From assembly GCF_000350225.1 (NCBI RefSeq), contig NW_005179297.1:1-64000 (forward strand): DNA of 64,000 nt, written 5' to 3'. This document shows, piece by piece, positions 1-10,216 of the stretch. The notes beneath the pieces are model-generated. The model saw only the letters and a list, made by a program, of their open reading frames with translations. It did no database searches and was not told the DNA's origin. Origin of the DNA: Chondrus crispus (Eukaryota; Rhodophyta; Florideophyceae; Gigartinales; Gigartinaceae). Position 1 is the first letter of the stretch; the number at the start of each line of letters is the position of its first letter. The position numbers and the translations under genes are program-made.

Positions 1-1067
1 TCGCGCCTGGCCCCCTCCATTTGCCACGTGTCCCAGCAGGATCTCCGGTCCTCACCCTCGCTGGCGCCCGTGCCGCACTTGCTGCCCCTTCGTCGGTCTC
101 CAGTGCTACACTCGATGAGACCCGCTGCCTTGTCCGCACTGTGGGCCACCCCATTCGCCTTGACCCTCGCAATGGAGAGCCAATAGCGCCGCCCACACGC
201 GTCACGGCGCACGGCATCGCCCCAGATCACTCCGCCGCATTCCCGTCGTTGAAGGCGGCGCAGAATGCGCTGCGACGCGGCGCACAACGCGCTGGCGTCA
301 TGCTACTTCCTCATGTCATCGTGCCAGGCGTAGCACGTTGGACGTATGTTTATTTCCTCAATGAAGCCACACCTACCATCGCCCGTATCCTTGCTCATCT
401 TAAGTTGGTTTATGAAGACCTTGCCCTCAATCATGCTCCTATCCCAGCTGAGGCCTGCGCAATAGATTCCTTTGCTGCTGCTGGCCTCGCCTGTCGCCTC
501 ACCCGCGAGTCACAGCGTCTCGTCAACCGCCGTACTCATTCAATGGTCCCCATGCCTGTCCGTATTGCGTTTGCCATGACACTCCGGGCTCACGCCCAGG
601 CCGTCACGCAACGCCTTCCAAGCACACGCTCTGATGTCCTCCCTTTTGCTCGGGCTGTCCACCCGGCCCCTGCCTCAGTTACCCTAGCTCCTGCTCCCGC
701 TCGCTCTGCGCCTTCTCAGACCCGTCCAGCGTTCGTCCCTCCCCCGCATGCACCCTCGGGCATGACCTTGCCGACATCTCCTGCCATCTGTCCCACATCA
801 CCTCCTCTTCCCTCCCCGCATGTTTCCTCTGATAGCCCTATGCTCCCCCGTCCCCACATGCCCACCCTCTGCCGCCCCCTGCCTCTTCCTAGCCAAGCAA
901 GCCCTCTGCCACCCCCCTGCCTCTCCCTGGCTAAGCAAGCCCCTCTGCCGCGGCCCCGCCTCTTCCTGCCGCCCCCTGCGTTTTTATGGCCAAGCAAGCC
1001 CCTCTGCCGCCGCCCCGCCTTTTTCTGGCCCAGCAAGCTCCCCTGCCACCCCCTTCCCTCTTCCTAA
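1..1067 (+). CDS. LINE ORF1 protein, 5'-partial, proline-rich tail
   Basis: The frame is open from the window start to the stop at 1065-1067; the first ATG at 21 is internal. The first 200 or so residues align by eye with the ORF1 of the copy at 18903, for example the shared block RWTYVYFL followed by ARILAHL and YEDL. The remainder is a proline/serine/leucine-rich tail with near-repeated phrases around 880-1060, where GC- and C-rich DNA repeats produce repeated peptide. ORF1 products of non-LTR elements usually bind the element RNA, but no zinc knuckle or RRM is visible here, so the role is inferred from position only. Confidence 0.6.
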   Translation, partial: APGPLHLPRVPAGSPVLTLAGARAALAAPSSVSSATLDETRCLVRTVGHPIRLDPRNGEPIAPPTRVTAHGIAPDHSAAFPSLKAAQNALRRGAQRAGVMLLPHVIVPGVARWTYVYFLNEATPTIARILAHLKLVYEDLALNHAPIPAEACAIDSFAAAGLACRLTRESQRLVNRRTHSMVPMPVRIAFAMTLRAHAQAVTQRLPSTRSDVLPFARAVHPAPASVTLAPAPARSAPSQTRPAFVPPPHAPSGMTLPTSPAICPTSPPLPSPHVSSDSPMLPRPHMPTLCRPLPLPSQASPLPPPCLSLAKQAPLPRPRLFLPPPAFLWPSKPLCRRPAFFWPSKLPCHPLPSS

Positions 1068-1311
1068 CCAAGTAAGCCCCTCTGCCGCCCCCAAGGCCTT
1101 ACGCAAACGCCCCCTATCCATTTCTGCCAGCCTCCCATCGGCTCGCCGTCTCCGCAACCCCTCTTCCTCGGCTGTACCAGTTCCGCTCCCACAACCTCCC
1201 TCGCCACAATGAGTCAACCTAATATTTCGTCCGCTGAGACCCCCTTGTCTCAGCTGCCCACGCCTGTTCCCACCCCGCCTTCTTCCTCCAATCCCTCTCT
1301 CTCTCCCTACT

Positions 1312-4300
1312 GTGCGTGACCTCCTCCTCTGCCCCATACGCTCCTCCCATGTTTACTCATCCATCCCTTCCTCGTGCTTACACAGTTTCACGATGCTCCT
1401 CATCAAGACTGTCCGCGCTGCGTCGGCCACAATGACCCCAACTGAATCACATCGCGCATTCATTCATCTACACATTCTTCCCATCGCTGTCTTGCGACGC
1501 TCGTTCCGAGGAGAAACCGGATGGCGTTCCCGCACAGGGCAATATCATGCCCTCCGCCAACGGATTCGCCGCGCCTCCTCGGGTCGGCATTGGGCTGCCT
1601 TGTGGCACGAAGCCCTTGCTGCACATCAGGTCGACCTTGACTACCGCACGCGTCACAGCCGTCGTTACCAAGCCTCCGCTACATCGCGCCACCGCATCGG
1701 CCGTGCCACGTCTGGCCGCCGATGCCCAATATGGACGTGCAATGTCGGCCCTCAAGGCCAAACCGCTGCCCGATCTACATGCTGCCGCCACCCGCGACAC
1801 ACTCACCGCGCTTCACTCTCCTCCTGCCAGCCCGGTTCAGTCTCTCTCACCGACTGACCTCCCCCCGGTCCCTGAAATTACGGAAGGTCAAGTCCTCCGA
1901 GCGGCACGCGCCCTTAATCCCACATCCGCTGCAGGACCGGACCACCTCTCTCCCCGTATCCTGCAGCTCTTAGCCCGCACCACTATCAGCCCGGAAGCTG
2001 GGGTACGGGGTTGTCCGCATTGACGAACATGGTTCGACGTCTCGCCCGAGATGACATTCCGGATAGAACTGCGCCTCTCCTTGCTGCTGCCACTCTGATC
2101 CCCCTCCAACCCCGCCCTCACAAAATACGGCCGATTGCTGTAGGGCAGGCTTTGCGCTGTCTGGTCACGAAGGTCCTTCTGCCCCCTGCCATCCAGGACA
2201 CCCGCGATCACCTTCTCCCAGAACAACTCGCCAACTCGGTTGCCTCGGGCATGGACGCAATCGTCCATGACACGCGCATGCTTATGCATCGTCACGGTCG
2301 AAACCCAGACTACATCATGGTCTCCGTAGACGCGCGGAATGCCTTTAACACCTTCTCACGTCAGTCCCTGCTGGATCGTCTCCCTCTGCAGACTCCTTCC
2401 CTCTCTCGTTTTCTCAATCTAATCTATGGCCACACCGTTCCTGATCTCGTGCTGCCCTCTTCTCCGCGGTTTCTGATGAAAGGTCAGGAGGGAACCCAAC
2501 AGGGGGACCCGGCAAGTATGCCCTTATTTTCGCTGGCAATCCAGCCGCTCCTGCGTCGTCTCACCCGCGAGTGCCGTCTCGACCTGAACCGCTGGTACGC
2601 GGATGACGGCACTCTGGTCGGGCCAATCTCGGAGGTCATCAAGGCACTCCGAATTCTTCGTGATGACGGCCCGCAGTCCGGATTTCACGTCAATATCAAC
2701 AAGTGCCGGGCATACTGGCCGACCGTAATGCCAGAAAAGTTGTCCGAATTGCTCCGTATCTTCCCCCTTCACGTCGAGTGCGGCGAAGGCGGTGTCGCCT
2801 TGCTGGGTGCCCCGCTCGGCACAGATGCCTTTGTGCGGCGACATCTCATGAACAAGGTTCAATCATGCCATGCCTCCCTCAGCCTCCTTGATGAAATTCC
2901 TGACGCGCGTACGCGGTTTCACCTTCACCGTGTAACAGGCTCGGTATGCAAAGTCGAGCATGTTTTTCGCCTTACACCTCCCCACCTCTCCCTCCCAGCA
3001 GCTAAAAAATTTGATGAACAACAAATCGCTGCTTATTCTCGGTTGAATGATGTGGCCGTTTCCACATCCATGGCTACACAAATAGGCCTTCCGTTTCGCC
3101 TCGGTGGACACGGCTTCACCCCACTGTCACCATTCACCCATGCGTCCTACGCTGCCAGTTTAATTGAGGCGGCACCTGTTCGTGGGAAGGGCCCACATAA
3201 CCCCTCCGAGTCGTTTTATCGCCGCATGGCCCGTCGTTATATCTTCCACGTACTAGGGGCCTTGAACCCTGAGGTCCGCACCCGAGGCATTCTTGGGACC
3301 CATTCTCCCCTCGGACCATTTGAACCAGAGGCCCTTTTGTCTAGACCTGAACGCGTACACCACACATTAATTCAGGCTATACAGGGGGCCACTTCTCGAC
3401 TCTACTAGGAACACACCGCGTGGGACCTTGACCGTCTCCCTCGCAACCACAGTGCCGCCTCTGTCCGCCGACGTGCCCGGTACAATTCCCTCCGTGCTCC
3501 GGGCGCCGCGTCGTTTCTATGCAGCCACCCCTCACTCACTTCTCGAGTCCCTTCTGCGGTGTGGTCCTGTATGCTACGCCGGCATCTGGATACACCCGTC
3601 TACTGTGACTCTATTCGGCCTCTCATATGTTCGCATTGCTGTAAGCCAATGGACGCTCGCGGTGATCATGCTGCAATATGCCGTCATGACTTCGGCGTCG
3701 TTCACCGTCATAACACTGTACGCAACCTACTCGCCCGTCACGCGTTCCGCGCCGCCGGTCTCTGCTGCGACCTTGAGGTCCCTTTTCTCTTGCCGAATAC
3801 CGCGAACCGCCCCGCGGATATTCTCGTCCAGCCCGCCCCGCCTCCTTCGGGCGCTCTCCCGGACCGCCCCACTGCGTACGACGTAACCGTTCATTCCCCC
3901 TACTGTCGCTCTACAATGTCTCTCGCTGCGAAAGGCCTCGCGGGTGCAGCGGAAGCGGCTGATTTGGACAAGCTTCGCGTCCATTCTCGTACAGTGCGTG
4001 ACGCATTTCACCTCCAGCCTGACTCCCCACTCCCTCTACTCGACTGGCACTTTGTCCCGCTCGCATTTGATACTCTCGGCGCGACCAGCTCTCGCACGAT
4101 GGCAGTCCTTGAGTACCTCGCTCACCGCATTGCCAACCGGACATATTCATCTTACGGGACCGCCAAGATACGTCTACTACAACGCATCAGTTTCGCTGTT
4201 TGGTCCAGTTTGGCCTCTGCCACCCTTTCCCGTATGCCCTATCACGGCGCCGCCCTATCGAGCGCCGCCCAAGTGTACGTCCTTGACGCCTGCCCCGTGA

Positions 4301-4320
4301 TACAGCATCGGTACCCCTAG
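1312..4320 (+). pseudogene. LINE ORF2 (reverse transcriptase + restriction-like endonuclease), copy A
   Basis: ORF2 makes the cDNA and nicks the target. Conserved N-terminal text begins near 1312, shifts frame near 1700 and again near 2010, then runs in one frame to the end. The reverse transcriptase core includes KIRPIAVGQA, the phrase GTQQGDPAS, and the catalytic YADDG at 2596-2610. After it comes a CxxC block with GDHAAIC and RHNTVRN at about 3630-3720, then RPADILVQ and AYDVTV near 3808-3891. That order matches the Cys/His plus PD-(D/E)xK endonuclease of R2-like elements. A TAG at 3406-3408 replaces a Trp codon present in copy B. The copy is dead. Confidence 0.85.
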
Positions 4321-4338
4321 CATCTGAATAATAATAAA

Positions 4339-4362
4339 ATATATATATATATATATATATAT
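4339..4362 (+). repeat. (AT)n tail of LINE copy A
   Basis: A run of AT dinucleotides ends copy A and directly precedes the 5'-truncated start of copy B. Shorter AT-rich tails with the shared text ATAATTTGAAAATT end copies B and C. Confidence 0.8.
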
Positions 4363-7300
4363 AATTTCGACCAACCCACTCCTCGGCCACGAGTCCAACG
4401 CCTTCCGCCCCGTCCCTTATTCCGCCCCAGGCCGTGCCTCCAGGTCCATCGTCCCTTCCATCTGTCCAAGACCTCCTCCTAGGCCCTTTCCGTTCATCCC
4501 AAATATACACAGCTGTCCCTGCCCCGTGCCTTCATAGTTTTACCTTACTGCTCATCAAACTGGTCAGGGCAGCCGCCGCCACCACAGACCCTCAGGAGAC
4601 CCACCGCGCTTTTGTCCGGCTTCACCTACTGCCCACTGCTGTTCTCCGTCGCACTTTCCGAGGTGAGCCCGGCTGGCGAACAAGAAATGGGCAGCACCAC
4701 GCGCTGCGAGCTCGTATTCGTAGGGCGACATCCGGCCTCCAATGGCCCCAACTGTGGCACGAAGCTATTGACGCTAGACAGTATGAGATTGATTGGCACG
4801 TGCGTCACGGTAGGAGGCGCCACCCCTCGGAACCATCCCGATGTCGCATCAGCCGTGCAATGCGCATGGCATCCGACGCCCAGTATGGCCGGGCGATGCG
4901 CGCAATGACGGACAAGCCGCTAACCGACTTGCAGGACCTTGATACACGCAGCGCTCTCGCTGCTCTTCATCCTTCCCCAGCGGCTCTTACCCAACCGCTT
5001 ATGCAGACTGACCTCCCGCCCGCTCCAGATATCACGGAAGGCCAAGTCCTTCGCGCCGCGCGCTCTCTGAACCCGTCATCAGCCGCAGGACCCGACCGTC
5101 TTTCCCCACGCCTTCTCCAATTGCTCGCGCGTACTTCAGTAAGCCCAGAATCGGACATTACGGGACTGTCCGTACTTACCCGCCTTGTGCAGCGACTGGC
5201 ACGAGGCAACGTTCCAGACAGTACCGCCGCCCTTCTTGCAGCCTCAACTCTCATTCCCCTCCAACCGCAGCCGGGGAAAATCCGTCCTATAGCGGGCGGC
5301 CAAGCACTACGACGACTCGTTACAAAAGTCCTCTTGCTCTCGGCCATTGACGACACACGCGACTATCTCGCGCCTGAACAGCTCGCAAATGGTGCGCCGT
5401 CGGGAGTGGACGCGATCATCCACGACTGTCGCATTTTGCTGGCACGACACGGCCGCGACCCGAATTATATAATGGTTTCAGTGGACGCCCGGAATGCGTT
5501 TAACACGTTTTCTCGTCAAAAAATGCTTAATCGTATGACACTACAAACGCCAAGTCTTGCTCACTTCTTGAACCTCATTTACGGACGCACAACACCGGAA
5601 CTCGTCTTACCTTCTACCCCCCGATCCTCTTGAAAAGCCGTGAAGGTACGCAACAAGGGGACCCAGCCAATATGCTCCTTTTCTCACTGGCTGTGCAACC
5701 CCTTGTGCGCCGCCTCACCACAGAGTGTACCCTTTTGCTCAACAGGTGGTACGCAGATGATGGTGCAATTATAGGAACCATACCGGAGGTCAGCAGAGCG
5801 CTACGAATTCTGACACAGGCCGGAGCTGAAATAGGATTTTCAATTAATATCTCGAAATGTCGCTCCTTTTGGCCCACTACGTCGCCCAACAATCTGAAGC
5901 CCCTCACAGAGTCCTTTCCCATCCACGTGTCGGAAGATGGCGGTATTGCCCTGCTGGGCGCTCCACTGGGTACGGACACATTCATGAAGGCCTTTCTCGA
6001 GAAGAAAATCGCGAGCTGCTCTGCTCCACTGCACTTGCTTGACGATATACCAGATGCCCGTATTCGTTTTCATCTACATCGAGTTACCGAGTCTGTTTGT
6101 CGTGTGGAACATGTCTTTCGTCTCACCCCACCCCGCGTCTCCCTCGCTACAGCTATCCGGTTTGATAAGATTCAGCGTGATGCCTACTCTCGCTTTAATG
6201 ATATCCCTCTGTCGCCCTCTATTTCTGCGCAGATCAGCCTTCCCTTTCGTCTCGGTGGACACGGCTTAACGCTATTGGCACCGTTCTTACATGCCTCACA
6301 TGCGGCTAGTCTAATAGAGTCGGCTCCCTTGCGCGTCGATGGCCCGTTTAACCCTACAGTATCTTTCTACCGCCGTATGGCCCGGAGGCATTTGGTCCAT
6401 GTTCTTGGCTCGCTCAACCCGGAGGTCCAAACAAGAGGCATTCTTTCTATACACTCTTCCCTAGGCCCGTTCGAGCCCGAGGCCCTCCTGGAACGACCTG
6501 ATAGAATACACACTACACTATATCAGGCGCTCCACGGGGCCTTCTCGAGATTGTACTGGGAAACAAGAGAGTGGGACAAACTACCGAATCCTTCAGCGCA
6601 TACCGCTGCTTCCGTCCGCCGCCGCGCTCGCTTTAACTCACTACATGCGCCTGGTGCAGCCGCTTTCCTCAGCGCGCACCCCTCTCTAACCTCTCGTGTA
6701 TCCAGCGCTTTGTGGTCCTCTATGCTACGTAGGCATTTTGACACGCCGATATATGAAGACTCTCGCATGCCTCTCATATGTTCACACTGTAGACGAACTA
6801 TGGACGCACGTGGCGATCATGCTGCTAACTGTAAGCATGGCTGCGGGGCTGTACATCGCGACAATGTGGTCAGAAATGTTCTCGCGCCACACGCTTTTCG
6901 TGCTGCAGACCTCCGCTGCGATTGCGAGGTCCCATTCCTGATACCAGGTACAGCGCACCGCCCTGCCGACCTGCTTGTACAACCCACCGCTCCACCCGCT
7001 GGGGCCCTACCGGACCGTCCGACCGCCTATGACGTCACAGTTCGCAATCCGTACACAACCGCCACCCTCGTTTCAGCCGCCCGATGCATTGCTGGTGCTG
7101 CAAATGCTGCGGATTCAAGCAAGCTACATGCGCACGAGCGCATTCTCCGCGCCGCCTTGCACCTCGAGTCCAGTGCACCGCTTCCTGTGCTCGACTGGCA
7201 CTTTGTGCCACTTGCATTTGACACTCTGGGCGGCTGGAGCGACAGAACTACTGCTGTTCTTGAGTCCGTCGCGCACAAGATAGCTACTCGTACAGGTACT

Positions 7301-7508
7301 ACATATGGCGTCGCTAAGACTCGCCTCGAGCAACGCCTCAGCAATCTGGTCCGCTGTTGCCTCCGCCTCTATCGCCCGCATACCGTGTGATGGACCGGCC
7401 CCATCTTGCCCACCACAAGTGTGATCCCTTGACGTCCGTTTCTATGATACAGTATCGGCCTCCCATAGAATTTGAATAAAATTTACCACCCAATATAATT
7501 TGAAAATT
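4363..7508 (+). mobile_element. Non-LTR retrotransposon copy B, 5'-truncated
   Basis: Copy B starts without ORF1, directly after the AT tail of copy A, and runs to a 3' end that shares ATAATTTGAAAATT with copy C. It is therefore a 5'-truncated, head-to-tail neighbour of copy A, the usual outcome of target-primed reverse transcription. It is the best-preserved ORF2 in the window. Confidence 0.85.
4434..7400 (+). pseudogene. LINE ORF2, copy B
   Basis: The reading frame runs from 4434 to 5633 and continues one frame over from 5630. The break lies in a C-rich run (about 5610-5620), so a one-base indel, or a sequencing error in that run, separates two otherwise intact halves. The reverse transcriptase carries KIRPIAGGQA, GTQQGDPAN and YADDG at 5750-5764. 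The C-terminal part has CSHC, GDHAANC, RHLVHVLG-type spacer text, RPADLLVQ and AYDVTV, the same Cys/His and restriction-like endonuclease order as copy A. A second shift near 7345 replaces the expected C-terminus, so the stop at 7388-7390 is probably not the original one. Confidence 0.85.
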
Positions 7509-7516
7509 CACACACA

Positions 7517-7568
<52 letters not shown>
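7509..7568 (+). repeat. (CA)n microsatellite at a LINE 3'/5' junction
   Basis: About 28 CA units with one CAG interruption lie between the 3' end of LINE copy B and the 5' start of another LINE fragment. A second (CA)n tract lies in the same place before copy C. Confidence 0.95.
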
Positions 7569-7570
<2 letters not shown>

Positions 7571-7697
7571 GACGAAGAAGAAAAAGACACCGTCGTCCGT
7601 CGACTTCCCTCCGTCGCCGCACCCGCCGCATCCGCTTAACGCCAACGCGACGGCGGAAGCACCTCCAGCGCGTCTCTCGAAACGTCGCCTGCCCCAC
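7569..7697 (+). mobile_element. LINE 5'-end fragment
   Basis: The stretch starts with ATG and codes for a Lys-rich then proline-rich start (MTKKKKTPSSVDFPP) nearly identical to the beginning of LINE copy C at 18323. It breaks off after about 130 bases, where chromovirus integrase sequence begins. A 5'-only scrap is not a normal LINE truncation product. A later rearrangement or insertion must have removed the rest. Confidence 0.7.
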
Positions 7698-7999
7698 ATA
7701 ACTAACTTGTATACGTCCGCGTATCATCTCCAGACGAACGGGCAAGTTGAGCGTTAGAACCGCACCATCGCGTCGATGCTTCGTAACTATGTGAACGAGC
7801 ATCAGAATAACTGAGACGTGTACGTGGAACCGTTGACATACGCGTACAACTCCCACGTACACCAAACCACGCGTACGACACCCTTCGAGCTGGTACTGAG
7901 CAGCCCCCTGGAGTTCTCTCTCGGCAGAACCGACGGGGACGCTGCCCCTCCGGATAGGGGTACGCAGAAGGCCGAGTTTCTCGAGACCCTCGACGCGAC
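7698..7999 (+). pseudogene. Chromovirus integrase, left part, interrupted by LTR element
   Basis: The text TSAYHLQTNGQVER is the catalytic-Glu end of a Ty3/Gypsy integrase core, and the next stretch ends in PLTYAYNSHVHQTTRTTPFE, typical of the integrase C-terminal part. A TAG follows VER, and a TGA replaces a Trp codon near 7812. The frame stops being integrase at 7999 because a 6.9-kb LTR element is inserted there. The last five bases, GCGAC, are repeated at 14900-14904, where the integrase resumes. Everything upstream of the integrase in this chromovirus is missing. Confidence 0.85.
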
Positions 8000-8600
8000 T
8001 GTAGCATAAACACCCCAACGTCGAGGGGGTGTATGCACAGTCCTGCTAGACCCGGATCGGAGAAGGGAAGCAACCCCAGCTAACGGAACCGGGAGAGCCC
8101 GAGTAGCAGTGGTAGAGCGGGTACGGTCGGGGACGCGCGCAGGCGCAGGCCGATCTACGCCTCGACGCCCCGGCGCAGCGCTGGGTGACGTACCAGCGCT
8201 GACGGGCGGAGGCGGATCTAGGCTTGCTCGCGCGCTCGCGCGTCCCGTGCCCGCTCGGCTCCTAACTAGATACGGGGCTAGTGGGAACCCGTTCTACAAT
8301 AAGCGGGGCGAGCTTGACCAGAGGCTTGGGTTCTGGACAAGCTCGTGCTTGTCCTCCCCCGTCCGCCGTCGGTCCGCTCACGTATTTAATTTACAAATTA
8401 GTCTATCATACTACAGTACAGTACGTACTGTACCATAGTGCTACTGTGGTCGGCTACAGTAGTAAATGCAGGTCGCGCGTACTGTAGGGCTGTCAGTATT
8501 CGGTGCTGACAGCACGCGCGCTCGTGCTCGTCGTACTGTAGAGCTCGGGCTCTACAGTAGCTGATCTAATCTAAATCTAGTCCCAGGAGGTTATACTACA
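8000..8600 (-). repeat. 3' LTR of the 6.9-kb element
   Basis: On the plus strand it starts TGTAGCATAAACACCCC and ends TTATACTACA. It matches 14298-14899 almost throughout and is related to the solo LTR at 26035-26698. It contains several CTACAGTA/TACTGTAG inverted pairs around 8400-8570. Confidence 0.93.
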
Positions 8601-8603
8601 CGG

Positions 8604-8613
8604 CCCCCTCCTC
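8604..8613 (-). promoter_or_regulatory. Polypurine tract
   Basis: On the minus strand GAGGAGGGGG lies three bases from the LTR edge. That is where a plus-strand priming tract is expected if the element runs on the minus strand. Confidence 0.65.
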
Positions 8614-9423
8614 AAGAGTGAACGTCCGCGTTCACCCTACTGGAGGAGGCAACCGTTGTAGTCCTCATTTCGCCGTCGGTGCCCGTCGCTGTTCCCATTC
8701 TGTGGCCTCGTTCCATCCTCCTGTGTGCGTTCTTTCTGGTTCCCCAGCGTGGCAGTCCCTCTTCGTCCGATACAACCCCCTCGCTGTCTGCGCTGGCCCA
8801 TGTCCCGTCTCGTACGTCCGCGTTTACATGTGTTCGTAGAGGGCTGCTAGTGTATTCCAGTCGAAACCCGCTGGTCCCCGGGTCCTACCAACCTCTCCTC
8901 CCGTGAGAGTCCGTCTCTCCTTCGCTTAGTCGTCCGCCTCACAGTCCGTCCGTTGCCTCCGACCTCGTCCCACTTGTCCATCTGGGGATATGGTCGGTCC
9001 ATCCGCCCCTGGGAACGCCGCAGCGACAGTCTCTTTTCCTCATGCCGCGGGTCCTGCCACTCCCACGGGGGAGCCGACTCGTCTGTTTCAGAAGACGCGG
9101 GGGTCTCGCGCGTCTACTGTATCTGCGCCATGGGACGCAGCGTTCTCTCTGGAATCTAGAGACGACGTGCCGCGCCGGTCGGAGTCGTACTCCGGCACTG
9201 TGGCACCGCTCACGCCCGCAGTTGGGACTTCAAAGGCCCAGCGGCCTCGTAATGCGGGTCCCTCGTCGTGAGGCCTCTGCGTTGCGTATCAGCCCTCTTC
9301 AAGGGCGCGCGAGTCGTAGTGACGATTTTCATGCGCAGCAGCGGGAGCTTCAGAGTCAGAGCCGTGCGAAGAGTAAGCCATCGGGGTACGAGTTCGAGTC
9401 CCCTTAGCGCGACGGTTCCGTCC

Positions 9424-10216
9424 GGACGTTGTCGCCGCTCTCGATTCTTTTCGAAGTCCTTATCGTCGGCTCCCGCCGACGTTCTTCTCGTCGGTGCTCG
9501 GCGCAGGCGGCTCCTGTCGCACCCGTGCTCGGCTCTCGCCGATGTCCGTCTCTTCGGCTTTCGGCGCAGGCGGTTCTCGTCACCGCCGCGCTGGATTCAC
9601 GTCGACGTCATTGGCGTCGGCTCTCATCGCCAGAAGTTCGTCCGCGTTGCTTTGCGCTTCTTTTATCTCCTCGCCGACGTCCGTCTCGTCGGCGTTCAGC
9701 GCGGGATTTCATCGTCACTGCCGCGCGGGCTTGTTGAGTCTTTCAGCCGACGTCCATGTCGTAGGTCCTTCTCCGCGCGGGCGTTCGTGGTCGCTGCCCT
9801 GCGCGCTCCCTGCTGACGTCCGTGTCGTCGGCTCTTTTACGCGCTGGCGTTCGTCGTCCCGTCCTCGTGCGCGTGTTCTGTCTTCAGCCGACGTCCGTGT
9901 CGTCGGCCCTTCTCCGCGCGGGCGTTCGTGGTGGCTGTCCTACGCGCTCCCTGCTGACGTCCGTGTCGTCGGGTTTTCTACGCGCTGGCATTCGTCGTCG
10001 CCTCGCGCGCGTGTTCCGTCTTCAGCCGACGTCCGTGTCGTCGGCCCATCTCCGCGAAGGCGCTCGTCGTCGCTGCTGTGCGCGCATGTTCTGTCTTCAG
10101 ACGACGTCCGTATCGTGGGAATTTCTCTCTGCGGGCGTTCGTCGTCGCTGCCGCGTGCGTCTTCTGTCTCTCCGCCGACGTCCGTGTCGTCGGCGTTCCG
10201 CGCGGGCTGTTCCCAT
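9424..10216. repeat. Tandem array of 63-75 bp units (GACGTCCGTGTCGTCGG core)
   Basis: About 11 or 12 diverged units, each opening with GACGTCCGTGTCGTCGG or a close variant, lie head to tail. Two more degenerate units appear near 10870-10990. Several long overlapping open frames in this stretch come from the GC-rich repeat and are not taken as genes. The array lies in the pol-less half of the 6.9-kb LTR element. Confidence 0.85.

Larger units (their letters stand above)
1..4362 (+). mobile_element. Non-LTR retrotransposon copy A (5' end outside window)
   Basis: This is the first of three related LINE-type copies in the window. It enters the window in the middle of ORF1, carries a reverse transcriptase ORF2, and ends in a TAATAATAAAA-(AT)n tail. 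The same order of blocks recurs at 4363-7508 and 18323-24718, which supports calling one family. There is no apurinic endonuclease block before the reverse transcriptase. Instead a Cys/His region and a restriction-like endonuclease signature follow it, as in R2-type elements. Frameshifts and an amber codon show that this copy is inactive. Confidence 0.85.

Noticed and set aside
7338-8018. Minus-strand open frame of 226 codons with a Cys-Val run
   Set aside because: The Cys-Val run is the (CA)n tract read on the opposite strand, and the frame crosses the LINE end, the integrase fragment and the LTR border.
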